NCBI GenBank assembly: GCA_964482405.1
Contig: CAYZXH010000051.1
Location: forward strand, 1 to 7,638
Source of the DNA: Zestomicrobium sp964482405
GTDB lineage: Archaea; Thermoproteota; Thermoprotei_A; Sulfolobales; NBVN01
DNA length: 7,638 nt
Reading direction: 5' to 3'
Position numbers and translations under genes: made by a program
Shown: positions 1 through 7,224 of the stretch, piece by piece
Layout of the letters: every line of letters begins with the position of its first letter
Position numbering within the stretch: the stretch's first letter is position 1
The notes under the pieces: generated by a model
The model's database searches: none
What the model was told of the DNA's origin: nothing
Seen by the model: only the letters and a program-made list of their open reading frames with translations

Positions 1-7
1 TCGAAAT

Positions 8-22
8 AAAATATATAAATAT
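8..22 (+). promoter_or_regulatory. TATA-box promoter of the coiled-coil gene
   Basis: An A/T-only run containing TATATAAAT (11-19) lies about 45 bases before the start codon at 60. With archaeal geometry (transcription starting about 25 bases downstream of the TATA centre), the transcript would begin near 40 and leave a leader of about 20 bases that still holds the ribosome site. A purine-rich stretch just upstream could serve as BRE. The assignment rests on composition and spacing only. Confidence 0.5.
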
Positions 23-46
23 TAGTTTCGAAAGTAAATTATTGAA

Positions 47-51
47 GGTGA
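47..51 (+). promoter_or_regulatory. Shine-Dalgarno site of the coiled-coil gene
   Basis: GGTGA sits 8 bases before the ATG at 60. It matches the archaeal anti-Shine-Dalgarno sequence and favours this ATG over the next in-frame ATG at 69, which would be 17 bases away. Confidence 0.65.
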
Positions 52-59
52 GATCTTAG

Positions 60-479
60 ATGAGCTCCATGATTAAGGAGTTTAACAATATTGCTGAGTT
101 TGTGAAGAGTATTGATGAGGACTTAAATGATTATAGGAAGAAGCTTGCTGAACTTCTTAGGAGGTTAGAAGAGCTAAGGGTTAAGGTAGAGCATGAGAGA
201 AAAATTAAGGCAGCATTCACTAAGTTAGGATTAGCTGCTGAAGCACCCGAACCTAAGAACGTGGTTGACCTGAAGAACATTAAGATAGTGATGAATCCTT
301 CAGCAGATCAAGAACTAAGCAACTTAGAGAGCGTGGTCGAGTCACTCAACAATAAGATAACTATGTTAACAGCTATAAAGAAAGACTTAGAAATTTTAGG
401 GAGTCTTGACGTAGAGGTAAAGTTAACCGTCATATACTTAGAAGGGCTTCCGAAAACACTCATAATAAAGTACGTGTAA
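60..479 (+). CDS. Small coiled-coil protein of unknown function
   Basis: A soluble 139-residue protein that I do not recognise. It has no signal peptide or membrane segment, so it should be cytoplasmic. Residues 17-50 form a highly charged heptad-like helix rich in Lys, Glu, Arg and Leu. Residues 51-80 contain a Pro/Glu linker (around AEAPEPKN). Residues 82-113 form a second amphipathic helix, and residues 116-138 look like a beta hairpin (VEVKLTVIYL, then LPKTLIIKY). The overall picture is a helical hairpin capped by two strands, a layout seen in prefoldin-like and other small coiled-coil scaffolds, but no family-defining motif is visible. The gene has its own TATA box and a GGTGA ribosome site. 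It converges on the large surface-protein gene with a 77-base spacer, so it is not in an operon with the pilus genes and need not be related to them. G/T-rich codon use resembles the ATPase gene. Confidence 0.85.
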   Translation: MSSMIKEFNNIAEFVKSIDEDLNDYRKKLAELLRRLEELRVKVEHERKIKAAFTKLGLAAEAPEPKNVVDLKNIKIVMNPSADQELSNLESVVESLNNKITMLTAIKKDLEILGSLDVEVKLTVIYLEGLPKTLIIKYV

Positions 480-493
480 GCGGGATACCACAG

Positions 494-532
494 TTTTAAA
501 AATAAATAAGTCAATAAAACACTACTTTTATT
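494..532. terminator. T-rich convergent termination region
   Basis: The 77-base spacer between the two convergent genes is A/T-rich and has T-runs on both strands. On the + strand there are TTTT at 494-497 and TTTTATT at 526-532. On the - strand, opposite 498-510, the reading is CTTATTTATTTTT. Archaeal transcription ends at T-rich stretches without needing a hairpin, and no convincing stem-loop is present. It probably serves both genes. Confidence 0.45.
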
Positions 533-556
533 CTGATGCTTAAATTTAGATTAGAA

Positions 557-3500
557 TTAAAATAACGTTTCCTCTTTTCGTAGCCTCTGATATATTATTG
601 CCCTGAGCTTCAGAGTCCCGTAAACAGCTAGCGCAGCTATTATTATGACCGCTATTATAGGCAAGTACCTGAAGAATAGTGTGAGTGGTTGCGGGCTCAT
701 GTACACGAGCAAGTCTGTATCCCTATCTAGAGTTATCGTTCTGGTCTCATCAAAATAGCCTGGCGCGATTACCTCAACCCTTATGTCACTATAGAAAAGC
801 TTCGTTTCCACAAGCCCTTCCTCGTAAGTATTTAAAACTGTTATGAGGTTTCCTGTCTCTAGACTATAGAACCTGACCTCAGCGTTCTTTATAGGAGTCT
901 CACCTTCCTGAACCCTGACTCTCAGGTTATAGTACTTCCTAGTCACCGGGATATTAAGTAGCATATCGTCAGTTAACTTAACTAAGACTGTCTGCGACGG
1001 GTTATAAACTATCTCATACCTACTCGTAGGCCTTACCTGCACTACATAAGTCCCGTAAGGCAAGACAACACTAACGTTTTGAGCTACATCACTCACTACC
1101 TTAGTGTCGTTGACGAAGACTTCGAACGTGCCTTTGAGGATGTTGACTGTAGCATCTCTAATACTTAGGTTCAGAGTATAAGTATTCCTAGAGATTCTCA
1201 CGACCTTGGTTGTTGGGGAAGCGAGGGTTAAGTTGATTGCTGTCGGCCTATATATAGCTTCATAACCTTCTAAAGGTCTGACGAACACCGTGTAATCACC
1301 GTAAGGTAGCACGAAATACGCTCTAGCTACTGCAGGATCCACTGTCTGAACCTCACCACCTACCTCAACCTCTACGGGAGCAATTAACTTAGTAGTTAAG
1401 GCGTCTTCAACCCTTAGCTCAAGCAAGTATATCTTCCTGAAGAGAGTTACATCAACAGACTGATTACTTGAGACTGTGAGCGTTGTCTCGAAGGATTCGT
1501 AGACGTTCTCGTAACCTGGTGCCGGACCAACTCTCAAGACGTGTGTTCCGTATAACACCCGTACCTCAGCATACCTACTAGTAGTTGACTGTATCACGGT
1601 CTTATTATCTATTACAACGGAGTAGGGAGCCACTAAATCCCTCGACACGGAATCAGCCACACTCAAGTACAGCGTGAATTCTTTATATGTTAATGGAATC
1701 TCTAAATATACGTCTACGAATGTGTTGACCTTAATAAGCGTCTCCGCAGGATTCACGTAAGGTCTTGAGTGGGTCACCGTTATCTCGTAGGTTACGTTAG
1801 GTAGTATATTACTGAAGACTACCAAACCGTCTTTAGAAGGGGTCTTAGTCAGTGCCCCTCCAGGATACTTGAACGTTATTGAAGCCTCGGTAACGGATTC
1901 GTTACCGGGCGGAACTACCTTAATAACCGCTTTACCAGCCTTAAAACTCTCTACAGAGACTGGCTCACCCCCGATCATTAAGTTCAAGTTCTTAAGTATC
2001 GTTAACTTATCGCCGCCGCAAGCCACCCCAACACTGAAATCACTCAGTATATCTGAATCTACGTGAGGCTCCTCAGCGAAGTTGAGGACTAAGTCCTTCC
2101 TCAGTAATGGGGTTAGGTATGGGGTGAGCCTTAGTATTTGTAGACCTTCAGGAGTTTCCAAGAATATTGCTTGAGTCTCGCCGTCGGAAAATATCTTAAC
2201 CTTACTTATTTTCCCTCCGGCAACGTAGGTGTTAAGTAATCTGTAAGACTTACTACCACCACTCTCGATCAGTGAGTAGACCTTCACCCTACCATCACTT
2301 AACACTAGAACCGCTAATCTACCGTCATGCAGTGTTAAAGCACTGCTTAATCTCGCTCCTACGCCAGCATACTCCGTAGTTACTGAGGTCTTATTGAGTG
2401 AGGTGTTTATTCTGATTAGCTTCAAGTCCTCGTCTTCAGGGTCGTGGTACGTGATTAAGTACTCAGTATCGTTAACTCCTTTAAGGAATGAAAGTCCTGA
2501 CGCTGTAGGCAGTATCTTGAAGTTCATGAAACCTACGTTAGCGTAGGTGTCCGGCGCTCCGCTCACGTCAAGTACCTGAAGATTAGCTAGTAAGAACTCG
2601 GGCGTCTTATAATAGGCTGAGGCAGGGGTGGTTACCGGTGGCGCGTTAAGAATGAACGTAGTCACGTATACTCTGTCAACATATGATGGGAGAACAGACG
2701 TGTCGTACGTGTAGTTATAGTTCCTCCCGTATATGTCCCAGACACTCACCTGAGCTATTAAACCTCTGGGGACAGGTATTTCAGCAACTCCTTTGTTGTT
2801 AGCGTTGAGTCCGTACCTGTAAGTCAGGCCTTGCTCGGTGTCGTAAGCGATGACCTCAACTAAAGCTCCTGAAGCCGGTGTTAGGGTATCGTCAACCCGG
2901 TACGTCACGTTAAAGACTAGGGTGATGAGATCCCCTTTCTCAACCCAGGTTATCGCAAACATTGACGCGTCGTAGTAGTAGCCGAGCCCATCAAATATTG
3001 TTAAGGGGGCTATGTCCTGCGGTAGTATCCCCTCATACGATGTTGTGGCGTTACCAACCTTACTACCAATCTTCAAAACACCGTTGGATCCCTCACTAAA
3101 CACGTAGATATAGCATGAGGTACAAGCTCCGGTGGTTAACGGGCCCTCACTAACTAACGCAGCCACTTTATACATTCCTGACGCGTTTTTAAGTATGGCT
3201 ATCTTCTTAACGTAGAAGTCGGCTCCTAGCACGGCTTCAAGCATTTTATAGATTCTTCCACCGCTCACGCTGAATAGGAGTACCTCACCCTTGTCAGTTC
3301 CTATAGAAACTCTAGTGGTTGGCCATCCGTTAGTAGAGAAGGAGGTAACTCTGCCTACTAGAGGGTATAGCTGCAGTACCACGGCATCAGTATAGGGGTT
3401 GCTGACGTCAAGCAACGCGACGTAATCTCTGGAAGGCCCTGAAGCAACAACCATTACGACCGTCTCGTTAATCATTAAAACCTTGGTCACGCTTAAGTTA

Positions 3501-3682
3501 CCCACGATCTTTACCGGGATGGTGTAAGCGTAAGAAGTGCTTAACTCAATGTCTTGCATCTGTGCTTGAGCCTGCGTGAGGGGCTGGACATGACCTAGCA
3601 ACATGGCTAGGGATGCTGAGAGTAACGTCAAGAAAATAATCACCGACAAGTGCTTCCCGTGAATCAGCTCAGATAAGCTCAT
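557..3682 (-). CDS. Large membrane-anchored surface protein with propeller-like ectodomain and PEGA-like repeats
   Basis: A 1041-residue predicted extracellular protein of unknown function. Residues 1-41 look like a signal peptide (hydrophobic core 11-30, possible cleavage near AQA at 38-40). Residues about 55-250 and 360-565 contain short strand-turn motifs typical of beta-propeller blades (VSIGTDKGEVLLFSV, LAVLVLSDGRVKVYSL). They are interrupted at about 255-345 by a segment like a carboxypeptidase-regulatory or Ig-like domain. From about 566 the protein is beta-sandwich-like, ending in four tandem repeats (666-997). One transmembrane helix (about 1006-1026) and a short basic tail (RLRKEETLF) anchor it with the bulk outside. 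About 17 Asn-X-Ser/Thr sequons suit a glycosylated envelope protein. Cysteines are rare: C187 and C190 (CTSC), and C555. The ATG start has a GGGTG site 6 bases upstream. The gene is divergent from the pilus motor gene across 81 bases, so a pilus-associated adhesin, anchor or S-layer component is plausible but inferred. It occupies a position like that of the unrelated-looking X genes near the Ups and Aap pilus loci. Confidence 0.85.
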   Translation of the reverse strand: MSLSELIHGKHLSVIIFLTLLSASLAMLLGHVQPLTQAQAQMQDIELSTSYAYTIPVKIVGNLSVTKVLMINETVVMVVASGPSRDYVALLDVSNPYTDAVVLQLYPLVGRVTSFSTNGWPTTRVSIGTDKGEVLLFSVSGGRIYKMLEAVLGADFYVKKIAILKNASGMYKVAALVSEGPLTTGACTSCYIYVFSEGSNGVLKIGSKVGNATTSYEGILPQDIAPLTIFDGLGYYYDASMFAITWVEKGDLITLVFNVTYRVDDTLTPASGALVEVIAYDTEQGLTYRYGLNANNKGVAEIPVPRGLIAQVSVWDIYGRNYNYTYDTSVLPSYVDRVYVTTFILNAPPVTTPASAYYKTPEFLLANLQVLDVSGAPDTYANVGFMNFKILPTASGLSFLKGVNDTEYLITYHDPEDEDLKLIRINTSLNKTSVTTEYAGVGARLSSALTLHDGRLAVLVLSDGRVKVYSLIESGGSKSYRLLNTYVAGGKISKVKIFSDGETQAIFLETPEGLQILRLTPYLTPLLRKDLVLNFAEEPHVDSDILSDFSVGVACGGDKLTILKNLNLMIGGEPVSVESFKAGKAVIKVVPPGNESVTEASITFKYPGGALTKTPSKDGLVVFSNILPNVTYEITVTHSRPYVNPAETLIKVNTFVDVYLEIPLTYKEFTLYLSVADSVSRDLVAPYSVVIDNKTVIQSTTSRYAEVRVLYGTHVLRVGPAPGYENVYESFETTLTVSSNQSVDVTLFRKIYLLELRVEDALTTKLIAPVEVEVGGEVQTVDPAVARAYFVLPYGDYTVFVRPLEGYEAIYRPTAINLTLASPTTKVVRISRNTYTLNLSIRDATVNILKGTFEVFVNDTKVVSDVAQNVSVVLPYGTYVVQVRPTSRYEIVYNPSQTVLVKLTDDMLLNIPVTRKYYNLRVRVQEGETPIKNAEVRFYSLETGNLITVLNTYEEGLVETKLFYSDIRVEVIAPGYFDETRTITLDRDTDLLVYMSPQPLTLFFRYLPIIAVIIIAALAVYGTLKLRAIIYQRLRKEETLF
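692..1687 (-). repeat. Four tandem PEGA-like protein repeats (about 83 residues each)
   Basis: Within the surface protein, residues 666-749, 750-832, 833-915 and 916-997 align as repeats of nearly constant length. Each opens with an aromatic and strand pattern (YKEFTLYLSV, IYLLELRVED, TYTLNLSIRD, YYNLRVRVQE). The first three share a central YG turn followed by a strand (LYGTHVLRVGP, LPYGDYTVFVRP, LPYGTYVVQVRP), then a GYExxY-like motif (GYENVY, GYEAIY, RYEIVY) and a closing strand ending in Arg. The fourth is diverged and resembles a carboxypeptidase-regulatory-like domain (IKNAEVRF, IRVEVIAPGYF). The pattern is that of PEGA or related surface beta-sandwiches, which usually act as stalks or wall- and sugar-binding modules. 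Divergence at protein level implies an old duplication. Confidence 0.7.
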
Positions 3683-3688
3683 TAATTA

Positions 3689-3693
3689 CACCC
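3689..3693 (-). promoter_or_regulatory. Shine-Dalgarno site of the surface-protein gene
   Basis: Read on the - strand, GGGTG ends 6 bases before the ATG at 3682-3680. This supports that start, which also gives a complete signal peptide. Confidence 0.6.
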
Positions 3694-3750
3694 TAAGAAT
3701 ATACTGTCGTAAACGTATATATTTATTCTTTACAAAGTAATATACTTAGG
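3692..3750. promoter_or_regulatory. Divergent promoter shaped as an imperfect inverted repeat
   Basis: The arms 3692-3713 and 3729-3750 are inverted copies matching at 16 of 22 positions. Outer CCTAAG pairs with CTTAGG, an inner ATAT matches, and innermost GTAAA (3709-3713) pairs with TTTAC (3729-3733). The 15-base centre holds TATATATTTA (3716-3725), readable as a TATA box on either strand. GTAAA would fall at the BRE position in each direction. Start codons lie 43 bases (+) and 39 bases (-) from the centre at 3721. Both predicted transcripts would start near the outer arms and keep a short leader with a ribosome site. The symmetry is directly visible. One shared core, or two overlapping cores, and an operator role for the arms are inferences. 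Confidence 0.55.
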
Positions 3751-3753
3751 TGA
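3749..3753 (+). promoter_or_regulatory. Shine-Dalgarno site deciding the TTG start of the ATPase
   Basis: GGTGA lies 10 bases before TTG at 3764. The codon two before the TTG (3758-3760) is an in-frame TAG, so no earlier start exists. The first in-frame ATG would come about 31 codons later without a comparable site. Confidence 0.65.
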
Positions 3754-3763
3754 GTGATAGGAT

Positions 3764-5395
3764 TTGTCGTCGAAGCGTAGTGTTTCATTAAGCTTCCTAA
3801 AAAGGTTAAGGGGTAAGGAGAAGGCTAGGGAGCCGGAGGTTGTTGTCGCGCCTGGAATGAGCTTTGTCGAAGCTACTAGAGTGCTCTCACACGAGTTACT
3901 AAGCGTTAAGAAGGGTTATAGGATAGTTGAGACATACCCTGTCGTAGAGCCTTTCGCGTCAATAAACATAGTGGAGGACGAGGTCACGGGTAAGCTCTTC
4001 TACGAGGTCTACGAGATATCGCTTACTAACGAGGAGAAAGAGATATACAAGCAAATCTACGAACACATGATGTGGGAGATAAAACCGATAGCTACGCTGT
4101 CCGGTGACGCGATAGAGGAGATCCGGGGTACTGCTAGGAGAATAATGAGTTTATTCCAGATAAGATTCCCTAGAACCCCGTCACTATCTTGGAGTAAGAT
4201 AAACTATTATATCGAGAGGGATTTCCTAGGGTACGGGATTTTAGACCCCGTATTCAGGGATAGGTATATAGAGGACATATCATGTAACGGTCCTGGGAAA
4301 CCCATATACGTGTGGCACAGGAAGTACGAGTCACTGCCTACGAACGTGGTCTTCAAGACTGAGGAGGAGCTCGACGAGTATGTTTTAAAGCTAGCTCACA
4401 TGGCCGGTAAGCACATATCCGTCGCTCACCCGGTACTAGACGCTATACTACCCGGAGGTCATCGAGTAGCGGCGACTTACAGTAAGGAGGTCTCTACTTC
4501 AGGCTCCTCGTTCACTATAAGAAAGTTTAGTGAGTCTCCTATAACGATAGCTGACATGATAAACTTCGGGACGATCTCTTCCGAGCTAGCGGCTTATTTC
4601 TGGTTAGCCATGGATTACAAGATGACTACCTTAGTGCTCGGTGTTACTGGTGCTGGGAAGACTAGCACACTCAACGCGTTAGCAACCCTTCTCAGACCTA
4701 CGTATAAGGTGGTGACCATAGAGGACACCCCTGAGCTCAGGCTACCTCTCGAGAACTGGGTTCAGCTAGTTTCGAGACCTTCTTACTTAGGTGGTGCCGG
4801 CGAGATTTCCTTATATCAGCTCGTAAGGGTTTCTCTCAGGTATAGACCTGACGTGATAATAGTTGGTGAGGTCAGGGGTGATGAGGCTTACGTACTCTTC
4901 CAGAGTATAGCGACGGGACACTCAGGAATAACTACCCTGCACGCCGAGAGCATAGACGCTGCGGTGAAGAGGCTTACGTCACCGCCCATGAACATACCGC
5001 CCTCATACATACCCTTAGTTAATATAGCACTCTTAATTAGGAGGGTGACCCTAGTTGATGAAAGGGGTAGGTTAAGGCCCGCTAGGAGGATAACTAACGT
5101 GTGGGAGGTCAAGGACTTCGGGGAGTACGAGGAGGTTGCTAGGTGGGATCCGGCTAAGAACAGGTTCAACGTGAGATTAGATAGTAGCTTAGTGTTAAGT
5201 AAGATCACGGACCTTACCGGGAAGACTAGAGAAGAACTTCTTGAGGAGCTGGTTAGGAGGAAGATGCTTCTAGAATGGCTAGTAGCGACTAGGAGAACCA
5301 CTTATAAGGACGTCGCTACGTGGATACAGAAATACTACCTAGATCCTGTGAGAACTCTTAGAGAGGGTCCTTTATATGGTTCTACGCCTAAGTAG
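3764..5395 (+). CDS. Type IV pilus/archaellum-type secretion ATPase (TadA/GspE2/ArlI family)
   Basis: A 543-residue cytoplasmic motor ATPase that powers assembly of a type IV filament from the inner face of the membrane, as a hexamer in known relatives. The N-terminal part (about 30-260) includes the family stretch YIEDISCNGPGKP (168-180) and the linker region HRVAATYS (233-240). The catalytic core is complete: Walker A GVTGAGKTS (293-301, Lys299), Asp box VTIEDTPEL (317-325), Walker B VIIVGEVRGDEA with Glu369, and His box ATGHSGITTLHAES with His386 and His393. The bacterial GspE tetracysteine zinc motif is absent, which fits the TadA/ArlI side of the family. Length is close to archaeal relatives (about 500-550). 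It starts at TTG with a GGTGA site and overlaps the platform gene by 20 bases, its natural partner. Pilus motor versus archaellum motor cannot be settled by sequence alone, so no symbol is given. Confidence 0.95.
   Translation: MSSKRSVSLSFLKRLRGKEKAREPEVVVAPGMSFVEATRVLSHELLSVKKGYRIVETYPVVEPFASINIVEDEVTGKLFYEVYEISLTNEEKEIYKQIYEHMMWEIKPIATLSGDAIEEIRGTARRIMSLFQIRFPRTPSLSWSKINYYIERDFLGYGILDPVFRDRYIEDISCNGPGKPIYVWHRKYESLPTNVVFKTEEELDEYVLKLAHMAGKHISVAHPVLDAILPGGHRVAATYSKEVSTSGSSFTIRKFSESPITIADMINFGTISSELAAYFWLAMDYKMTTLVLGVTGAGKTSTLNALATLLRPTYKVVTIEDTPELRLPLENWVQLVSRPSYLGGAGEISLYQLVRVSLRYRPDVIIVGEVRGDEAYVLFQSIATGHSGITTLHAESIDAAVKRLTSPPMNIPPSYIPLVNIALLIRRVTLVDERGRLRPARRITNVWEVKDFGEYEEVARWDPAKNRFNVRLDSSLVLSKITDLTGKTREELLEELVRRKMLLEWLVATRRTTYKDVATWIQKYYLDPVRTLREGPLYGSTPK
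5363..5368 (+). promoter_or_regulatory. Ribosome site of the platform gene inside the ATPase gene
   Basis: GAGGGT lies 7 bases before the ATG at 5376, within the ATPase coding end. With the 20-base overlap this suggests coupled translation. A stronger GGAGGA at 5395-5400 follows the ATPase stop but has no suitably spaced in-frame start; the nearest is a GTG at 5430, which is too far. Confidence 0.5.
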
Positions 5396-7220
5396 GAGGA
5401 AGAAGATCGAGGAGAAGAAGAAAGCGGTTGTGGATAGAGAGTTGAGAAGTATAGTGAGACCGTGGTATAGGAAACCTACCTTTAACGATCTCTTCACAGT
5501 CGCGTCACTTTCTCTTTTTGAGTCTTGGGGGGCTAGACTAGCTAGGAGTCTGGAATTAGATAAGTCTATACTTAAGGCTGGGATGAACGTACACCCAGTT
5601 ATATACGCTTCGAGAACCATAATGATCACCTTAATAACCTCGGCCACGGTCTTACTCTCAGCTGCCATGGCTTTCATATTCGTCCCGATGCCGTTCATCG
5701 TCAGGGTGATGGTAGGTTTGGTTGCTCTGATAATACCTATATTAGTTTTCGCTATGATGCTCCTTCAGCCATCACTTAAAGCTTCTGATAGGAAGTCAGG
5801 TGTTGAGAACGAGCTACCTTTCTTCATGGCTTACGCTTCCACGATGGCTAAGGGGGGTGTTAGCTTAGAGAAGATAATTGAGAGGGTCTCCACCCTTAAA
5901 GTGTTTAAGGCTATGAAGGAGGAGTGTTTGAGGGTTATGACATACGTTAAGCTCTTCGGTTACGACCCTATCTCAGCTCTTGAGAGAGTCTCGATACTAC
6001 ACCCGAGCACTAAGTTCAGGGACTTAATGCTCGGCTACACAACCACGTTGAGGAGTGGCGGCGACGTAACGCACTACATGGAGATAAGGACGCAGGAATT
6101 ATTTAACGCGAGAATGAATGAGATTAAGTCAATGACTGAGAGGCTTGCTTCCTTCCTAGAACTCTACATAGTCTTAGGGGTCATAATGTCCATAACGGTC
6201 TTCGTATTCTTCTCAGTCTCAGGAACTCTATCAGCTGTTTCAGCCGGTAGGGCGACCGGTACCTTAAGTGTTGACGTGACGATGCCGTCACTCTACAACT
6301 TCCTTGTCTTACCTATGCTTGGCTTGGTTGTCTTGATGATGATTCAGGTTTCCCAGCCTAAGACTCCTGTGAAGATTATGGAGCCCTACATAACCCTCGT
6401 CACTTTAATACCGATATCGGTGGTTTCCTTCTTCGTAACGCTATTCATAACTAGCGGTTCCGGGATTTTTAGGGGTGTTTTAGGGCTTCACGAGGTTCAG
6501 TCAACGATTATCTCAATGAGTGTGGCTCTGCTAATCTTGACGGTACCTCCGTGGCTTGTTCACAGGAGTGTTTTGAAGGGTCATAAGGGGTTGGTTAAGG
6601 CTACCGCGGATTACTTGAGGGAGATGAGTGAGATTAGGAAGACCGGCTTATCACCTGAGAAATGCATAGTGCAGTTATCTACTAAAGACTTCAGGAACCT
6701 GACCCCGATAGTTAGTAAGGCTGGTGCGGCAGTCTCCCTAGGGCTTAGCTTAGAGGAAGCTTTGAGGAGGGTTTTGAGGGGTGTTAGGGAGTGGTTCGTG
6801 ATAGCTGTCTTCAGGTTCTTAACCGACTCCATAGTTGTCGGTGGCGGCACGCCGGACATAATAGACGCTCTAGCCAGGTTTACACAGTCCTTAAGCGAGC
6901 TCGAGGAAGAGCTTAGGAGGAGGCTTAAAGCATACGTAGTACTCCCGTACTTCGGCGCCGTGATGCTCGCTTCCTCCCCAATAATAATAGTCAACATGCT
7001 CATAACGGCTGCCGGAGCGCCCGCCGAGGCGATAGCACCGCTGATAGGAGTTCTAGGCGTTGGCTCAATGATAAACTCATTCATAATGGGCTTGATAGCC
7101 GGCAAGTCTAGCGAGATGTCTGTCGCCGCGGGATTCAAGCACGCAGCATTAATGACCCTAGTGACGGCCGCGACAATACTCTTCACGCTAGCTTACATAA
7201 GCGGAACCATATTCATTTAA
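5376..7220 (+). CDS. Polytopic pilus platform protein (TadC/GspF/ArlJ-like, two T2SSF domains)
   Basis: A 614-residue integral membrane protein that would form the membrane platform on which the neighbouring ATPase acts to insert pilin subunits. The N-terminal 75 residues are basic and cytoplasmic (RLSRRKKIEEKKK at 4-16). Predicted membrane segments lie near 80-105, 108-130, 262-282, 303-325, 336-358, 374-396, 520-541, 552-574 and 588-611. The two soluble loops look like the paired T2SSF domains of archaeal platform proteins. Domain 1 runs about 140-255 (ENELPFFMAYASTMAKGGVS) and domain 2 about 405-515 (YLREMSEIRKTGLSPE, then GLSLEEALRRVLRGV). Nine helices with two cytoplasmic domains match the ArlJ/TadC-like layout; the length is at the large end. 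The ATG overlaps the ATPase gene and has a GAGGGT site. From about 6800 the coding strand changes from G/T-rich to A/C-rich without any break in the reading frame. Confidence 0.92.
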   Translation: MVLRLSRRKKIEEKKKAVVDRELRSIVRPWYRKPTFNDLFTVASLSLFESWGARLARSLELDKSILKAGMNVHPVIYASRTIMITLITSATVLLSAAMAFIFVPMPFIVRVMVGLVALIIPILVFAMMLLQPSLKASDRKSGVENELPFFMAYASTMAKGGVSLEKIIERVSTLKVFKAMKEECLRVMTYVKLFGYDPISALERVSILHPSTKFRDLMLGYTTTLRSGGDVTHYMEIRTQELFNARMNEIKSMTERLASFLELYIVLGVIMSITVFVFFSVSGTLSAVSAGRATGTLSVDVTMPSLYNFLVLPMLGLVVLMMIQVSQPKTPVKIMEPYITLVTLIPISVVSFFVTLFITSGSGIFRGVLGLHEVQSTIISMSVALLILTVPPWLVHRSVLKGHKGLVKATADYLREMSEIRKTGLSPEKCIVQLSTKDFRNLTPIVSKAGAAVSLGLSLEEALRRVLRGVREWFVIAVFRFLTDSIVVGGGTPDIIDALARFTQSLSELEEELRRRLKAYVVLPYFGAVMLASSPIIIVNMLITAAGAPAEAIAPLIGVLGVGSMINSFIMGLIAGKSSEMSVAAGFKHAALMTLVTAATILFTLAYISGTIFI

Positions 7221-7224
7221 GCAC

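Noticed and set aside
308..514. Open frame of 68 codons on the - strand overlapping the coiled-coil gene
   Set aside because: It is antisense to a gene with promoter and ribosome site, and has no recognisable protein features.
1869..2066. Open frame of 65 codons on the + strand inside the surface-protein gene
   Set aside because: It is short, antisense to a continuous 1041-codon frame, and has no supporting signals.
4888..5301. Open frame of 137 codons on the - strand inside the ATPase gene
   Set aside because: It lies wholly antisense to a gene with every catalytic motif intact. Its product is Ser/Leu-rich low-complexity sequence without a domain, as expected from reading the complement.
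5372..5698. Open frame of 108 codons on the - strand across the ATPase/platform junction
   Set aside because: It is an antisense shadow of the platform gene start. Its hydrophobic stretches simply mirror the codons of the membrane segments.
6611..7186. Open frame of 191 codons on the - strand inside the platform gene
   Set aside because: It is antisense to well-supported T2SSF and membrane segments. The translation is composition-driven (Ser/Leu/Ala runs) and no ribosome site or promoter was seen.
3764..7220. Archaellum (arlI-arlJ) identity for the motor and platform pair
   Set aside because: The two families overlap in sequence, and none of the distinguishing partners (ArlH, archaellin cluster) is visible, so those symbols would be over-calls.
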